DNA of 64,000 bases from Chalara sp. BL73 (lineage: Eukaryota; Ascomycota; Leotiomycetes; Helotiales), in NCBI GenBank assembly GCA_918026815.1, contig CAKJVC010000049.1, forward strand, positions 864,782 through 928,781. The letters run 5' to 3'. This document shows, one piece after another, positions 47,301 through 59,358 of the stretch. A program made the position numbers and the translations under genes. Position 1 is the stretch's first letter, and the number at the start of each line of letters is the position of its first letter. Below the pieces are notes generated by a model. It worked only from the letters and a program-made list of their open reading frames with translations, was not told where the DNA came from and did not search any database.

Positions 47301-50300
47301 GAGGACATCTACCCTTGCACGCCTCTCCAGGAAGGATTAATGGCGTTATCCGCGAAGGTCAGCGAAGCTTATATTGCTCAGCGAGTTGTTGAACTAGCAG
47401 ACAATGATGTAGCACGAAAGCTTCAGGCCGCGTTCAACACAGTCGTGGCGGACTGCCCCATCATGCGCACCCGTGTGGTCCAAGTATCTACTTACGGGTT
47501 AATGCAAGTTGTTGTCAATGAGATAATTAGATGGAACTCCAGCAACAATTTAGCGGAGTATCTGGCACAAGACCGAGGTATAACCATGGAGCTGGGGCAA
47601 CCTTTAGCCCGTTACGGAATTGTGATGGAGGAAAACACGAACAAGGCGTACCTCATTTTGACGATTCATCACGCCTTATATGACGGTTGGTCTATGCCTT
47701 TGATTGTCGAACGGATTAACAGAGCATACCGTGGAGACACAGTCAAGGCGCCCGTCCCTTTCAAAGCATTTATAAGGCATTTATGTAGCACAGATGGAGC
47801 TTCATCAGCAACATATTGGCGGGAACAATTGCAGGGAGCGACAAAGCCTCAGTTTCCGCCACAACCTCGGCCTGGATATCAACAGCAGGCAGATTCACTT
47901 CTAGAGCTGCATGTTCCAATTTCCAAAGCCTCGGCCTCAAGCACAACAATTGCAACAGCAATCCGAGGTGCTTGGGCCATTGTTGCTGGTCAATACACCG
48001 CCTCAGATGACGTAGTATTTGGAGAAACCCTTACTGGTCGGAACGCGCCGGTTGTGGGAGTAGAACAAATTGAAGGCCCTATGATTACAACCGTTCCATT
48101 GCGTGTTCGTGTTGACCGCAACGTAAGCGTAGCTGAGTATCTGCGAGATATCCATGAACAAACCGTGTTGCGAATGCCTCATGAGCACATGGGACTCCAA
48201 CATATCAGACGTCTCAGTCCTGATGCTCGTGTGGCCTGCGAACTAAAAACGGGATTAGTCCTACATCCCAATACAGAGGAGCAACCAAACGAACACGATG
48301 AGAGGGGTGCACCTGCCAATGCCTTCGTCCCCGCAGGAGACAAAGATGCTGCTCGTGAGGCGTTGAAGTTCAATTCATATGGTTTGATGCTAGTGTGCTC
48401 TTTAGGACTTGACGGCGTTTCAATTATGGCAAGTTTTGATTCAAACATGGTCGAAGTTGGTCAGATGAATCATGTCCTTGGACAATTGGGGCGAACATTA
48501 CAAAAGCTCTGCGATGAATCCGGTGGGCTTATCGGAGATATCGATTTCCTGACTAGTGAGGACCAAGCTCAGTTGTGGCGCCTAAGCAACTCAGCGCCTC
48601 TTAGCATTTCAGAGGAGGATAGAAGCGTAATTGGAAACGGTGTGGCTAGTGTGACAGCCACGTGGATTGTTGATCCTTCCGACCCAGAACACCTACTTCC
48701 TCAGCATGCAGTCGGAGAGCTTTTGGTGGAGATTGCAGACGATACCATTTCCTGCTCCCTTGATCCCCCACACTGGATTGTGAAGGGATGCAATGGATTT
48801 TCAGGCCGCCGAGCAAAACTCCACCCAACTAAACGGTTATGCAAGTACAACAGCCAAGGCTCAATTGTGTTTATAGGCCATAAAAGTGATAATCTGTCGC
48901 TACCCTCCAAGATTCCCAAAAAATACACTGCAAAGAAAGTTCAGCCAACGATGACCCTGAGGCAAAAAGAGCTGGCTAAATTATGGAGTCGAGTTCTTGG
49001 GATTACGATAAATGAGATTGGTGTCAGTGACAACTTTTTCGACCTTGGAGGTGACTCGATTGGGGCGATGAAATTGGTTTCCGAAGCTCGCATGGCCAAT
49101 ATTCAATTATCCATGGCGCAAGTCTTCCAGTACAAGCGCCTCAATGAAATGGGCAATATTCTTGAAGAGTCACAGTCACAGCCTGCAAAGGGTTTACCCT
49201 TTAAAGCCGTACCCTTCGCCGCACTCGACGTCGATGATGTTGAAGCATTCACCTCAATGTCAATAGTTCCCAAGCTTGCACGATCTGAATGGAAAATCCT
49301 CGATGTCCTACCAACGAGGCCACTACAAGAAATTGCTGTCAAAGGAACATTCAAACTACCTAGGTACTCCACCCGATACGAACTGTTCCACTTTGATTCA
49401 GTAGTCGATAAGGTTCGTCTCTTTAAGAGTTGCGAAGAGCTTGTTGCTCGCAATGAGATTCTTCGGACGGTGTTCGTTGAGAGCATGGGGCAGTACTATG
49501 GTGTGGTATTGGAGAGTATTGATATCCCGGTTACCGAGTTCGAAATTGAAGGCGACCTGGAGGCTTTCTCCCAAAAACTTTGCGATGTCGATATCCAAAC
49601 AAGGATGCGACTTGGTTCACCGTTTGTGAAGTTTACATTCGTTCAAGGCGATGACGGAAAGAGTACCCTCATTTTCCGCCTCTCCCATGCTCAGTATGAT
49701 GAAATGTGTCTCCCTCAAATGTTGCATCAGCTCTCCGCACTTTACGAAGGCAATTCAGTTGCAGAAAGCGTGCCTTTCTCGTCATTTGTCAATCATGTCG
49801 TCAGAGAAAGCATTCCTCGAAGCTTTGATTATTGGCGTGATCTTCTGAAAGGTTCTACTATGACTATTTTGCGACCAGATATTCCGCTCCAGTCTAGAAA
49901 GTCTGCTGCTCTTTCCAGATCCTTCGATATATCATCAAGGTCCAAAGAGAGCACTATTGCAACACTTCCCACGGCTGCCTGGGCCATGTGCTTAGCTAGA
50001 GCATTGTCCATTCGGGACGTGACATTTGGAGAGGTTGTTAGTGGACGCAACATCGACCTTTCTAATTGTGACACTGTGATAGGACCATGCTGGCAGTATG
50101 TCCCTTTCCGTGTGAAATTTGAAGAAGGATGGACCATTCTCGACCTCCTCAATTTTATCCAAAACCAACATATCGCAAGTGCTCCTTTCGAAAGCGTTGG
50201 CCTTAAGGAGATTGTTGAGAACTGTACCGACTGGCCAAAAACAGTAGATTGGTTTGACACAGTTGTGCATCAAGCCGTCGATTTTGTGGAAGCTTTGCCC

Positions 50301-50513
50301 TTTGCCTCAGCAAGTAGTCGGATGGAAACCATTTATCCACATCTGGAGCCTTTGCGTGAATGGAAATTCCAGGCATTTGTTAAGGGAGACACGATAACTT
50401 TTGAAATCGTCACCTTCGAGGCATGGATACCAAAAGCAGAAGAATTGTTCAACGAGCTTGAAGGTATCATGTCTCAATTGGTTGGCCAGCCGGACTCCTT
50501 GGTCTTCTCATGA
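44312..50513 (+). CDS. nps6: Siderophore nonribosomal peptide synthetase, NPS6/SidD type
   Basis: Exons 44312-44962, 45013-45712 and 45772-50513 (introns 50 and 59 nt) give 2030 residues. The order is N-terminal region (1 to about 300), A1 (about 310-830), T1 (GGDSL, Ser883), C1 (HHALYDG, His1083-His1084), a degenerate A2 (about 1375-1505), T2 (GGDSI, Ser1546) and C2 (SHAQYDE, 1755-1761). A1 is complete: FTSGSTGKPKG (split by intron 2), FASYAFDVSID, YGPSECTVG, YKTGDLVKY, GRKDRQVKLRG. A2 keeps only its distal third. A-T-C-dA-T-C is the known layout of extracellular fusarinine/coprogen-type synthetases, which join N5-acyl-N5-hydroxyornithine units into Fe(III) chelators. There is no thioesterase, as usual for the class. 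The start codon is the first ATG of the long exon 1 frame; an earlier exon is possible. Confidence 0.9.
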
Positions 50514-51019
50514 GGCAATAGCTGTGTATATATGTAGACTTCCATGTACAGTTGATCAAACCTTATAGCCGTATGATTGTATACGTAGCTGCACAGGCAG
50601 AGTGTTGAGAGATTACGTGTATGAGAGTCATTCACTGAGATGATCATCCCGAGCCCAACCAGACAGATTAAGATACACTATGTACAGACATGAATTTCAA
50701 TGTTTAAAGTTTTCCATGTAAACTCTCATTAGAAATTGATGAAAAGATGGATTAGGGAAACTGAGACTGTTATGTGCTTCTGCTTAAATAAATCAAATAA
50801 AAAGTACTTGAATAAAATGAGATACATAGAAACTATGCCCCAATGGTGATTAGTCAAGAGCCAGCGGCCGCTAGACTTAACTTCTCTTGGCATGCCTAAC
50901 CACCAAGATACAGCCTTGCGACTCCACGATGCTAAACCAATGTCGTGATCTGATAGCTTCTACCCATATTGTGAGGTACCCGGACGGAATAAAGTTATGA
51001 TCAATTCCATAATAGGGCC
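50514..51019. other. Intergenic between NRPS and CLC gene
   Basis: A short spacer in tandem orientation, with no coding signal. It presumably includes the NRPS 3' UTR and CLC promoter. A partial GATA core (ATCTGATAG) occurs near 50947. Confidence 0.45.
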
Positions 51020-53797
51020 ATGAACTCCCGGTCGTCATCTATATCGGTTTCTGCTCCACGCCTTCAACCGCGCTCTTCCTTCTCATCAAGACTGTCATTC
51101 GCAATATCAAATGCTGAACAAGGCGAGGCTGCAACTGCCCCAAATGCCGCAGAACATCAAATAGATGAGGAGATTGCCGAGATTAAGAGATACGAAGTGA
51201 GTCATGGCATCGGATGTAGGCTTGGTTGACTGACTTTCACGTAGGATTTTACCACGATAGGTAGCCTTGTCCAATGGCTCCATCATTCCTAATACAATAT
51301 TGACACCTGAATAGATTGGGTTCAAGATGCAGCCAAAGAGCAACTCCGGCGGAAAATTCGACGGAAGGAAACAGCAGGCTTTTTTGAAAGAGGTGGCCAA
51401 GCTGGCTGGAGGCATCAACTGTGGGAGTCATACGATGCTGCACAAGGTTGGATAGTTGTAACAATAATTGGTGAGTAAGTGAGAAAGGCACAGTAGGGTA
51501 GTAATGCTTATGTTGGATACAGGTGTGGCTATTGGGATGAATGCAGCGTTTCTGAACATCATCACAGAATGGCTTTCAGATGTGAAGCTGGGACATTGCA
51601 AAACAGCCTTCTATCTCAATGAGAACTTCTGCTGTTGGGGTGAAGATAATGGTATGATAACAGGCAATTCTGCGTTTCATGTTCTAACATCAGGCAGGAT
51701 GTGATGATTGGGTGCGATGGAGCTCCCTGGGACTGGTTAACTATGTATTATATATTATGTTTGCTGTAGGCCCGAACCTCCTTACCACCCTCAACCAATT
51801 TATTTGTAAAGAGCTGACAATGCAGATAGACGATTTTTGCCCTCACATCTGCTAGTTTAGTCAGATCCTTTGCTCCTTACGCTGCGGGTTCCGGGATATC
51901 TGAAATCAAGTGCATCATTGCAGGCTTCGTAATGAAAGGATTTCTTGGTTTCTGGACCTTGCTTATCAAATCTATAGCCTTGCCTCTGGCCATTGCTTCG
52001 GGCCTGTCAGTAGGAAAAGAAGGCCCAAGCGTTCACTATGCTGTGTGCACCGGCAATGTCATATCGAGGATGTTTCAGAAGTACAAACGGAATGCGTCAA
52101 AAACGAGAGAAATATTGAGCGCATGTGCTGCAGCTGGTGTGGCTGTCGCTTTTGGAAGTCCGATCGGAGGCGTACTTTTCTCGCTAGAAGAGATGTCATC
52201 ATACTTCCCGCTGAAAACAATGTGGCGAAGCTATTTTTGCGCTCTTGTGGCAACTGCAGTCCTTGCGGCCATGAACCCCTTCCGAACAGGTCAGCTAGTC
52301 ATGTTCCAAGTTCATTATGATCGGACGTGGCATTTTTTCGAAGTTGCATTCTTCATTATACTAGGCATATTTGGGGGCCTATATGGCGCGTTTGTCATCA
52401 AATGGAATCTGCGGGCCCAGGCCTTTCGAAAGAAGTACCTCGGCAAGTATGCAATCCTAGAGGCGACTTTGTTAGCGACTGGGACAGCGATAATATGCTA
52501 TCCGAACATGTTCCTTAGAATTGACATGACCGAGAGCATGGAAATTCTCTTCCTAGAATGTGAAGGTTCAGAAGACTACAATGGTATGTGTGACAAGGAG
52601 AACCGATGGTCGATGGTTCTCTCCTTAGCTATAGCTACCGTCCTTCGAGTATTCCTTGTGATAATTTCTTATGGATGCAAAGTGCCGGCTGGCATCTTCG
52701 TCCCCTCTATGGCTATAGGGGCTTCATTCGGCAGAACTGTGGGAATTCTGGTACAAGCATTACATGAGGCTTACCCATCGTCTGTGTTCTTCTCTGCCTG
52801 CGACCCAGACCTTCCATGTATAACTCCTGGCACCTATGCCTTTCTTGGGGCAGCAGCTGCACTTAGTGGCATTATGCATATCACGGTTTCAGTTGTTGTC
52901 ATCATGTTTGAATTGACTGGTGCTCTCACTTATATCCTGCCAACCATGATAGTCGTTGGGGTTACGAAAGCAGTCAGCGAGATTTTTGGAAAGGGAGGTA
53001 TTGCAGACCGAATGATCTGGTTCAATGGATTTCCATTTCTAGATAACAAAGAGGAGCACACTTTCGGCGTGCCAGTATCTCAGGTGATGACCAGCGAGGT
53101 CACGGCATTGCCAACAACCGGTCTCAGCATGAAAACTATCGAAAACCTACTCCGAGAAGATAAGTATCAAGGGTTCCCTATAGTGGAAGATCGAACATCC
53201 AAAATCCTAATCGGGTATATCGGACGTACAGAGCTCCGCTATGCGATTGAGCGGGTCAAAAAGGACCGTTCCATAAGCCCAAATGCCAAATGCTTCTTCA
53301 GTTCACCAGCATCTTTGAATCCGCAAACTCCTACTACTCCGTTGGCAGGTCCATCAGCTACCTTTGCTGGGTCAGCATCATCCTCCGTTGACTTTAGCCG
53401 TTTCATTGATGCCACACCAGTCACAGTCCATCCGCGCCTTCCGTTAGAGACTGTCATGGAGCTATTCAGGAAAATTGGGCCTCGTGTAATTCTGATCGAG
53501 TATCATGGGCGACTTGCTGGACTAGTGACGGTCAAAGACTGCTTGAAATACCAGTTCAAAGTAGAGCATAGTGAGAATCCGAGAGACGATCGGCATTTGG
53601 CTGAAAGCCAAGAGAGATTATGGGGAATGATGAAAAAATCTGCCTGGTGGGTGTCTGATAAGCTACATTCTGCGAGTAGAGGAAGGATACGTCTTGGGAG
53701 TGTGATGACATCTTCGGATCATAGCACATCGAGTGGTGCTATGATGGACGGTACAGAGGTTCTCGATGACGATGGTGTGGAGTTAGTTGATCGTTGA
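51020..53797 (+). CDS. CLC-family chloride channel/exchanger with CBS pair
   Basis: Exons 51020-51196, 51245-51260 (16 nt), 51315-51470, 51523-51651, 51698-51765 and 51830-53797 give 837 residues. The family is clear: IGMNAAFLNIITEWLSDVK, ENFCCWGED, SFAPYAAGSGISEIK (usually GSGIPEIK; the Pro is Ser here), GKEGPSVHY with the gating Glu that marks exchangers, AFGSPIGGVLFSLEEMSSYF, and KVPAGIFVPSMAIGA. Two CBS domains follow (VSQVMTSEVTALP; ATPVTVHPRLPLETVMELF). Yeast Gef1 of this family acidifies Golgi/endosomes and is needed for copper loading of the iron oxidase. This gene sits next to the siderophore pair. Whether it is functionally linked is inference. Confidence 0.92.
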
Positions 53798-54226
53798 ATA
53801 TATCAACCAATCACATATTTCAATCATGATGCAGTTATATTTACTAGCTTTTTTTTCGAGCTTGGGTTCGGGATTCTGCAAGAAGCACCAGTTTGCGAAT
53901 GGTTAGTAATCAAGTCCCCTCTCTTGAAGGATTTATAAGCACGTGGCTGCAGAAGAGTCTAGTTTCACTGCATTATTGATGCGAGGCGATTGGGTACCAT
54001 GTCTGTAGATATGGCAAGCGAGCCCATACGAGCGAACATCTCAATGTCGGAGGTCGGCATATGCATGTTACCTTTAATGGAAAACGGTACTCTATCTTGA
54101 TAAATGAATTCATCGTGGTTTGACTTTCGCAAACGTATAAAGCAACAGCATTCTGGTCGAAATACTATCTCAAGCATTTAACAAGTCAGGCGACTAGATA
54201 TTGTGCAATCAGACAGCCGCACCACC

Positions 54227-54954
54227 ATGCCCATCCCAGCCAACACCGCAGTCATCTTGATCGACCCGTATAACGACTTCCTACACCCGGAAGGAAAACT
54301 CTACGGCAGGCTAGAAGAGTCTATTAAAGACAGCGACACCGTTACCCACATCAAAGCCCTTGTTGATACTGCGAGAGCAAACAACATTCCTATATTTTAT
54401 GGTTTGCATCAGCAAATTAAACCTGGCTTTTTGATGGGTTGGCAGCATGCTACACAGTCGCAGAAGCAGCAATTAGAGCATGATGTTTTCAAAGAGGGGA
54501 GCTGGGGTGTTGATATCTATGAAGGTTTAGCACCGGACATCGAGAAAGGCGATGTGGTTGTGAGCAAGCATTGGTCTTCTAGGTACGTCTTCACAACGAC
54601 CAGGATAGGGTGGAGCTTACAGTAACAAAACTAGTTCCTTCCAGAACACAGATCTAGATTATCAGCTTAGACAGAGAGGCATTGAAAATCTAGTCTTTGG
54701 AGGATTGACAGCGAATACTTGTTTGGAATCTACTGCGAGATATGCTTATGAGCTGTAGGTCTTTTCTCTTCACAAGTTTCATTCAGCTTGAGAGATTTTG
54801 AGCTGACATAGCAAGGGGGTACAATATTACTTTACTCACAGATGCGACGGCTGGCTTCTCTACCGAGCAGAAGGATGCGGCCACAAATTTGATTTGGCCA
54901 TTGTTTGCGAATGAAGTTACGACTGTGGCAAAGTGGAAAGCGACACTGGTATAA
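54227..54954 (+). CDS. Isochorismatase-like cysteine hydrolase
   Basis: Exons 54227-54582, 54635-54754 and 54816-54954 (introns 52 and 61 nt) give 204 residues. The second intron ends at CATAGCAAG, which restores YELGYNITLLTDAT. The family catalytic triad is visible: Asp in VILIDPYNDF near residue 12, Lys in VVVSKHWSS near 115, and Cys in GGLTANTCLEST near 145. Members hydrolyse isochorismate, nicotinamide, ureidoacrylate or similar substrates; this one cannot be assigned more closely. No signal peptide, so cytosolic. The start ATG (CACCACCATGCC) is preferred over an upstream in-frame GTG. Confidence 0.88.
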
Positions 54955-55953
54955 ATTCGAAGACGCCTCATGGGAAGTTTCAGCACACAGCAACAGCTTT
55001 GATGTATGGCATGAGATATTTGGTATATTGGAACTTCTTACTATGTGTATTGCGTTAGCCGGTTCTCGCCATAGAGCCATACTCATCCCAGTGTGAGATC
55101 TTGCGAGACTAGTGACTGTTAAGGTTCGAAGGTTTTAAGCGCTCGTCTTATGGAATGATCGAAAATTATATCTCCTTATTGAAGACTCTTTCATGTCTTT
55201 TGTTTCTTTCCGTTTAGAACTTGATGGGCTCTAGCGTTTGACCCTCCACCTTTGTAAAAGGGAAACTGGCCAAGCGAGATATCGGCAATTCTCCTCCTTT
55301 CACATCCCGGCGCGTTCTTGGCAGGTACGGTACAACAGTCATCCCAGTTCACCGGACTATCGGATTGCTCCTTCAACTTTAACCTTCTATATTACAGAGT
55401 AGCCTGATGTCTCATAGACGATATCACCTTGCTCACGTGATTCCGGATGATTTCTCTCTGCCATGACCGGGTAAAAATGGGGCTGCATGGTTCCAATAAT
55501 CCCGAGCCGTCCTGGGTTGCTTCGCTCCTCCCATTGCTGCATTGATACGAAGAACCACGCAGAAGTAATACTTCTACATCAGAATGCATATGGTAGGGCA
55601 ATCTTTTCTCCTCTCTTCGGTATTTCTCCTCTTCACCTTGTCCGCCGAGATGTGCAGGCACGGCTTTTGTATCGCTACCAAAAATCTCGCATCCAGCCTT
55701 ATAAACTGCTGATGAATGCCTATTTGTTGGATAAACCCACGGCTTACTGTTTGCGGGGGATGCAGATTGTGCCCTGGAACTTGATTTGGTGATGCATAGC
55801 AATGGCATTTACCGCAATTAAGTACGGCCGATCCAGCATGGCAAAGTCCGGCCAAGATATTGACCAAAAGGAAGGTAATCCCCATCTATGTTTTCTCATT
55901 TGTTCTTCAATCCTTCCACTCCGTTTGACTAGATATCCTTCGCGTACTCCGTT
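54955..55953. other. Intergenic, no gene seen
   Basis: About 1 kb between two forward genes. The short open frames on both strands lack motifs. The last part is the promoter of the GMC oxidoreductase. Confidence 0.4.
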
Positions 55954-58223
55954 ATGGCGAGAATTCGCCAACTTGCGTTGCTAGTGCTCAGCTTGCTTCC
56001 TGCAACTTTGACTTATGCGCAAACTTCCGCAGACACTTATGACTACATCGTCGTAGGCTCAGGTCCAGGTGGAGGGCCACTGGCGGCCAATTTAGCAAAA
56101 GCTGGGGCTTCAGTTCTTCTCCTCGAAGCTGGTGACGATCAGGGAACCAATTTGAACGAAGCCGTTGCAGGTTGGTTTTTCCTGGCTAACAATGATCCCG
56201 TCATGCGCTGGGACTTCTTTGTCAAGTAAGTGATGATCGAACAGATGACGAATCTGATTGATGTCTTTACATTAGACACGATATTTACTTTTTTTTAAAT
56301 TCGGCAATTCTGTGCATACATTTAAGTGGAACAATTCAGAAATATTGACTTCGGCAATAGGTACAGTTCAGATGACAACATCACCAAGAAGTACAAGCAT
56401 CTAACATGGAGGACAACTGAGGGTCAATTCTATGTTGGTACTGATCCACCAGCAGGAGCAAAACTATTGGGGGTCTACTATCCTCGAGGTAAGGCTTTTC
56501 CTGAGAATGTTTCATTCGCTTGTCTCCTTGTCTCTGAGTATGCAGACCTGCTAGCTGTAACACTGAAATATTGGGGTTTCAGCTTATAGGGATTCTCTCT
56601 AAACCATGAGCTAACTTAGATGGCCAATAGCTGGAACACTGGGAGGATGTTCAACACACAACGCTATGTGTGCGCCAATACCTCCGGATTCCGATTGGGA
56701 CTATATTGCGAAATTGACAGGTGATCCAACTTGGAGGTCAGCAAGTCTCAATCATAATGTGCTCTAATTGAGATTCTAACAAGTTTATCAACTATAGCTC
56801 TTCAAAATTACGGGAGTACTTCATCAGGCTAGAGAATAATACCTATGTTCCGAAAGGGACTCCTGGGCATGGATTCAGTGGCTATCTCGACATCACTCTT
56901 AATACCGATGAGCTTCTAAAAAATCAGACCGAGGCACAAACTGTGTTAAGAACAGTTGCCAGCCAGTCAGGACAAGATCCCGATAAGATATTTGAGTATA
57001 TCCAAGGCGATCTGAACAATGCAAGTCCCGAGAGGGACCAGCAAACTGGCATATGGGGATTTCCTGCCCACAGAGATACGCAAGGCCGACGTGCTTCTGC
57101 ACGAGATCCTGTTGTCAATACAGTCAATGCAGTGGACAAGAACGGAAAGAAGAAATATAAGCTTAAACTCAGCTTGCAGTCATTTGTGACGAAAGTCCTG
57201 TTCGACAAATCAGGCAAAATCCCGAAGGCAACCGGCGTTGAGTATCTGGTTGGCCAAAGTATGTATGCTGCCGACCCCCGTTATAATGCAAGCAAGTCGG
57301 GGATTTTAAAGCAGGCGTTCGCGAGAAAAGAGGTTATTCTGTCGGGTGGAGCATTCAATACTCCACAAATTTTGAAGCTCAGCGGTATTGGGCCTAAGGA
57401 AGAGCTTGCTGAATTTAATATTTCAGTTGTTGTGGATCTTCCTGGCGTTGGGTACAACCTTCAGGACAATCAAGAATTTGGATCAATTGCAACAGCTGCT
57501 AAGGACTTTACCAATGTTGCTCCAGTTTGTACTTTTGGGGCTCCTGGTGACCCATGTCTTGCTGCTTGGGAACAGGGCAAGGGTCCATACGCAGTTGGGC
57601 CATTGGATGCGATTATGTTCAAGTCCAGCAATGCTACTGAGCGAGATGTCTACATCTGGGCTATGCCAGGATCTTATCGCGGCTACTGGCCAATGCAAAC
57701 AGTCAACCAAGTTCCAAGTGACACTCCAAACACATGGTCCTTTTCCTTGGTCAAATTCGGCACCGAAAGCCGTGGAGGCTACGTCAAGCTTAAGTCCAGC
57801 AATCCTCGAGACGTACCCGATATCAACTTCAGATTCTTCGAGGGAGGACCTAACGAAGGCGAAGGTGTTTTACAAGCTCTCTCAGAGGCAGTTGATTATG
57901 CCCGCAAAATCTACGACGCAATTCCAGCTCCTCTCGGACCCTTCGCCGAGAATTGGCCCTGTGATGCAGACCGTAAATGTGATGTCAAACAGGCTATCAA
58001 GGAGCAGACTTGGTCACATCATGCGACTAGTACTTGCTCTATTGGGCCTGATTCTGATCCTCTGGCTGTTCTAGACTCAAGGTTCCGTGTCCGTGGTGTG
58101 CGAAATCTCAGAGTCGTAGATGGAAGCGCGTTCCCTCGGGTCCCAGGTGCTTTCCCAGTCGTAGCTACATTCATGCTCGCTGAGAAAGGAACAGATGTGA
58201 TCTTGGAAGATTCATGGCATTGA
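55954..58223 (+). CDS. Secreted GMC-family FAD oxidoreductase
   Basis: Exons 55954-56225, 56361-56488, 56631-56736 and 56798-58223 (introns 135, 142 and 61 nt) give 643 residues. The signal peptide is about residues 1-22 (core LALLVLSLLPATLTYA). The FAD-binding motif follows at about 30 (YDYIVVGSGPGGGPLAANLA). Other GMC blocks are GTLGGCSTHNAM, VILSGGAFNTPQILKLSGIG, the catalytic-His region WSHHATSTCSIG, and the C-terminal VVDGSAFPRVPGAFPV. Secreted fungal GMC enzymes include glucose and aryl-alcohol oxidases, cellobiose dehydrogenase partners and biosynthetic oxidases. The substrate here is not evident. Several potential N-glycosylation sites (NNT, NAS, NAT) agree with secretion. Confidence 0.92.
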
Positions 58224-58697
58224 AAGTAAATGGGCCACACATGCCTTCGGACCATGTTTGTGAATTTCTTTCAAGTATACATGTACTCTGCCAGCCATGG
58301 TATAATTCAGAGCAACAAGAGTACTTTAGAGTAAATATATATACATTGGTATTTTGAAGACTGGAACCTCGTTCTTATTCTTACCATCCATATAATTAAG
58401 TATCTTACTGCGTGGATGCTCACCGTATAGTTACTTCATTTCTTTGACGTTACGGACCAGTAGTATCGGATTAAACTACTATGATAGCCCAAAACAGAAT
58501 AGCGCATAATTCACCGTAGTTCGTCTTTTCATATTGGAACCACTGCTAGCGCCTCCCTCCGCCTCGTTCTCGCCTAAGCCTAAACCGTTAGAAACAAACC
58601 GATTGACCTAGTATCCAAACCTTGTCATCCAGATCTTACTCAACGATTGCTCGCATCTCCTTGAGCCTTTCAATTCAGTGAATCCCTTTTTGCAGAA

Positions 58698-59358
58698 ATG
58701 GAGATCAATACCATGCTTCTCGCGCTCGCGATCGGGATGCTTCGTTTCGTCTCCATCGGTCTCGCTGCGCCTGTTACTGTCACTAAACCGGTCTATACCT
58801 TGTTTGGCGTCGCAATCACTCGCACTCCTTCTAAGCCTGGTACGTGTTTTCTCGTCCTGTTGCCAACACGATTCGTGAGAGGGAAGATAAGGCTGACGTT
58901 GACGAGCAGGCTTTCATGGTGGCCGTGGGGCTTCAAACATTCCTTCCCTCCCTAAGATTGGTACGTGGCTTTGTCTACCTGGCATGAATGCCTTATCCCT
59001 AGGAAAGGTAAGGCTTATATCGACGAGTAGTTCCCCATGGCGGCGCAGGTAGTGTTTCAATTCGTGTCCCAGCTGTCCCTCTTCCTCCAAAACCTGGTGA
59101 GTTTCTGATAGTTCTCATAATTACCGAAAGCAGGCTGACCTTTTGTATACAGCTGCCCGCGACAACCTCCCCACCGACCCTCAAGTCACAGCGCCAGTCA
59201 ATGCACCTGCTGGTGGCATCACCGATGTTGGGAAGAAGTCTGGAGAGGTCGCTGGTATTCATCTTATGAATATTATCCTGACCATTATTTTTAATCCAAA
59301 GTCAGGTCAAAAAGGCGCATCTGCATCCCCAACCACAGTCAATATTGCCCACAACTAG
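58698..59358 (+). CDS. Small secreted protein with duplicated exon-intron units
   Basis: Exons 58698-58839, 58910-58960, 59031-59096 and 59153-59358 (introns 70, 70 and 56 nt, all phase 1) give 154 residues. The signal peptide spans about 1-24 (LLALAIGMLRFVSIGLAA). The two middle exons encode related Pro/Gly peptides (FHGGRGASNIPSLPKI and PHGGAGSVSIRVPAVPLPP). The introns before and after the first of them share their length and end sequences (GTACGTG... and TCGACGAG-like 3' ends). The last exon has a hydrophobic stretch (IHLMNIILTIIF). Family and function are unknown. Confidence 0.62.
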
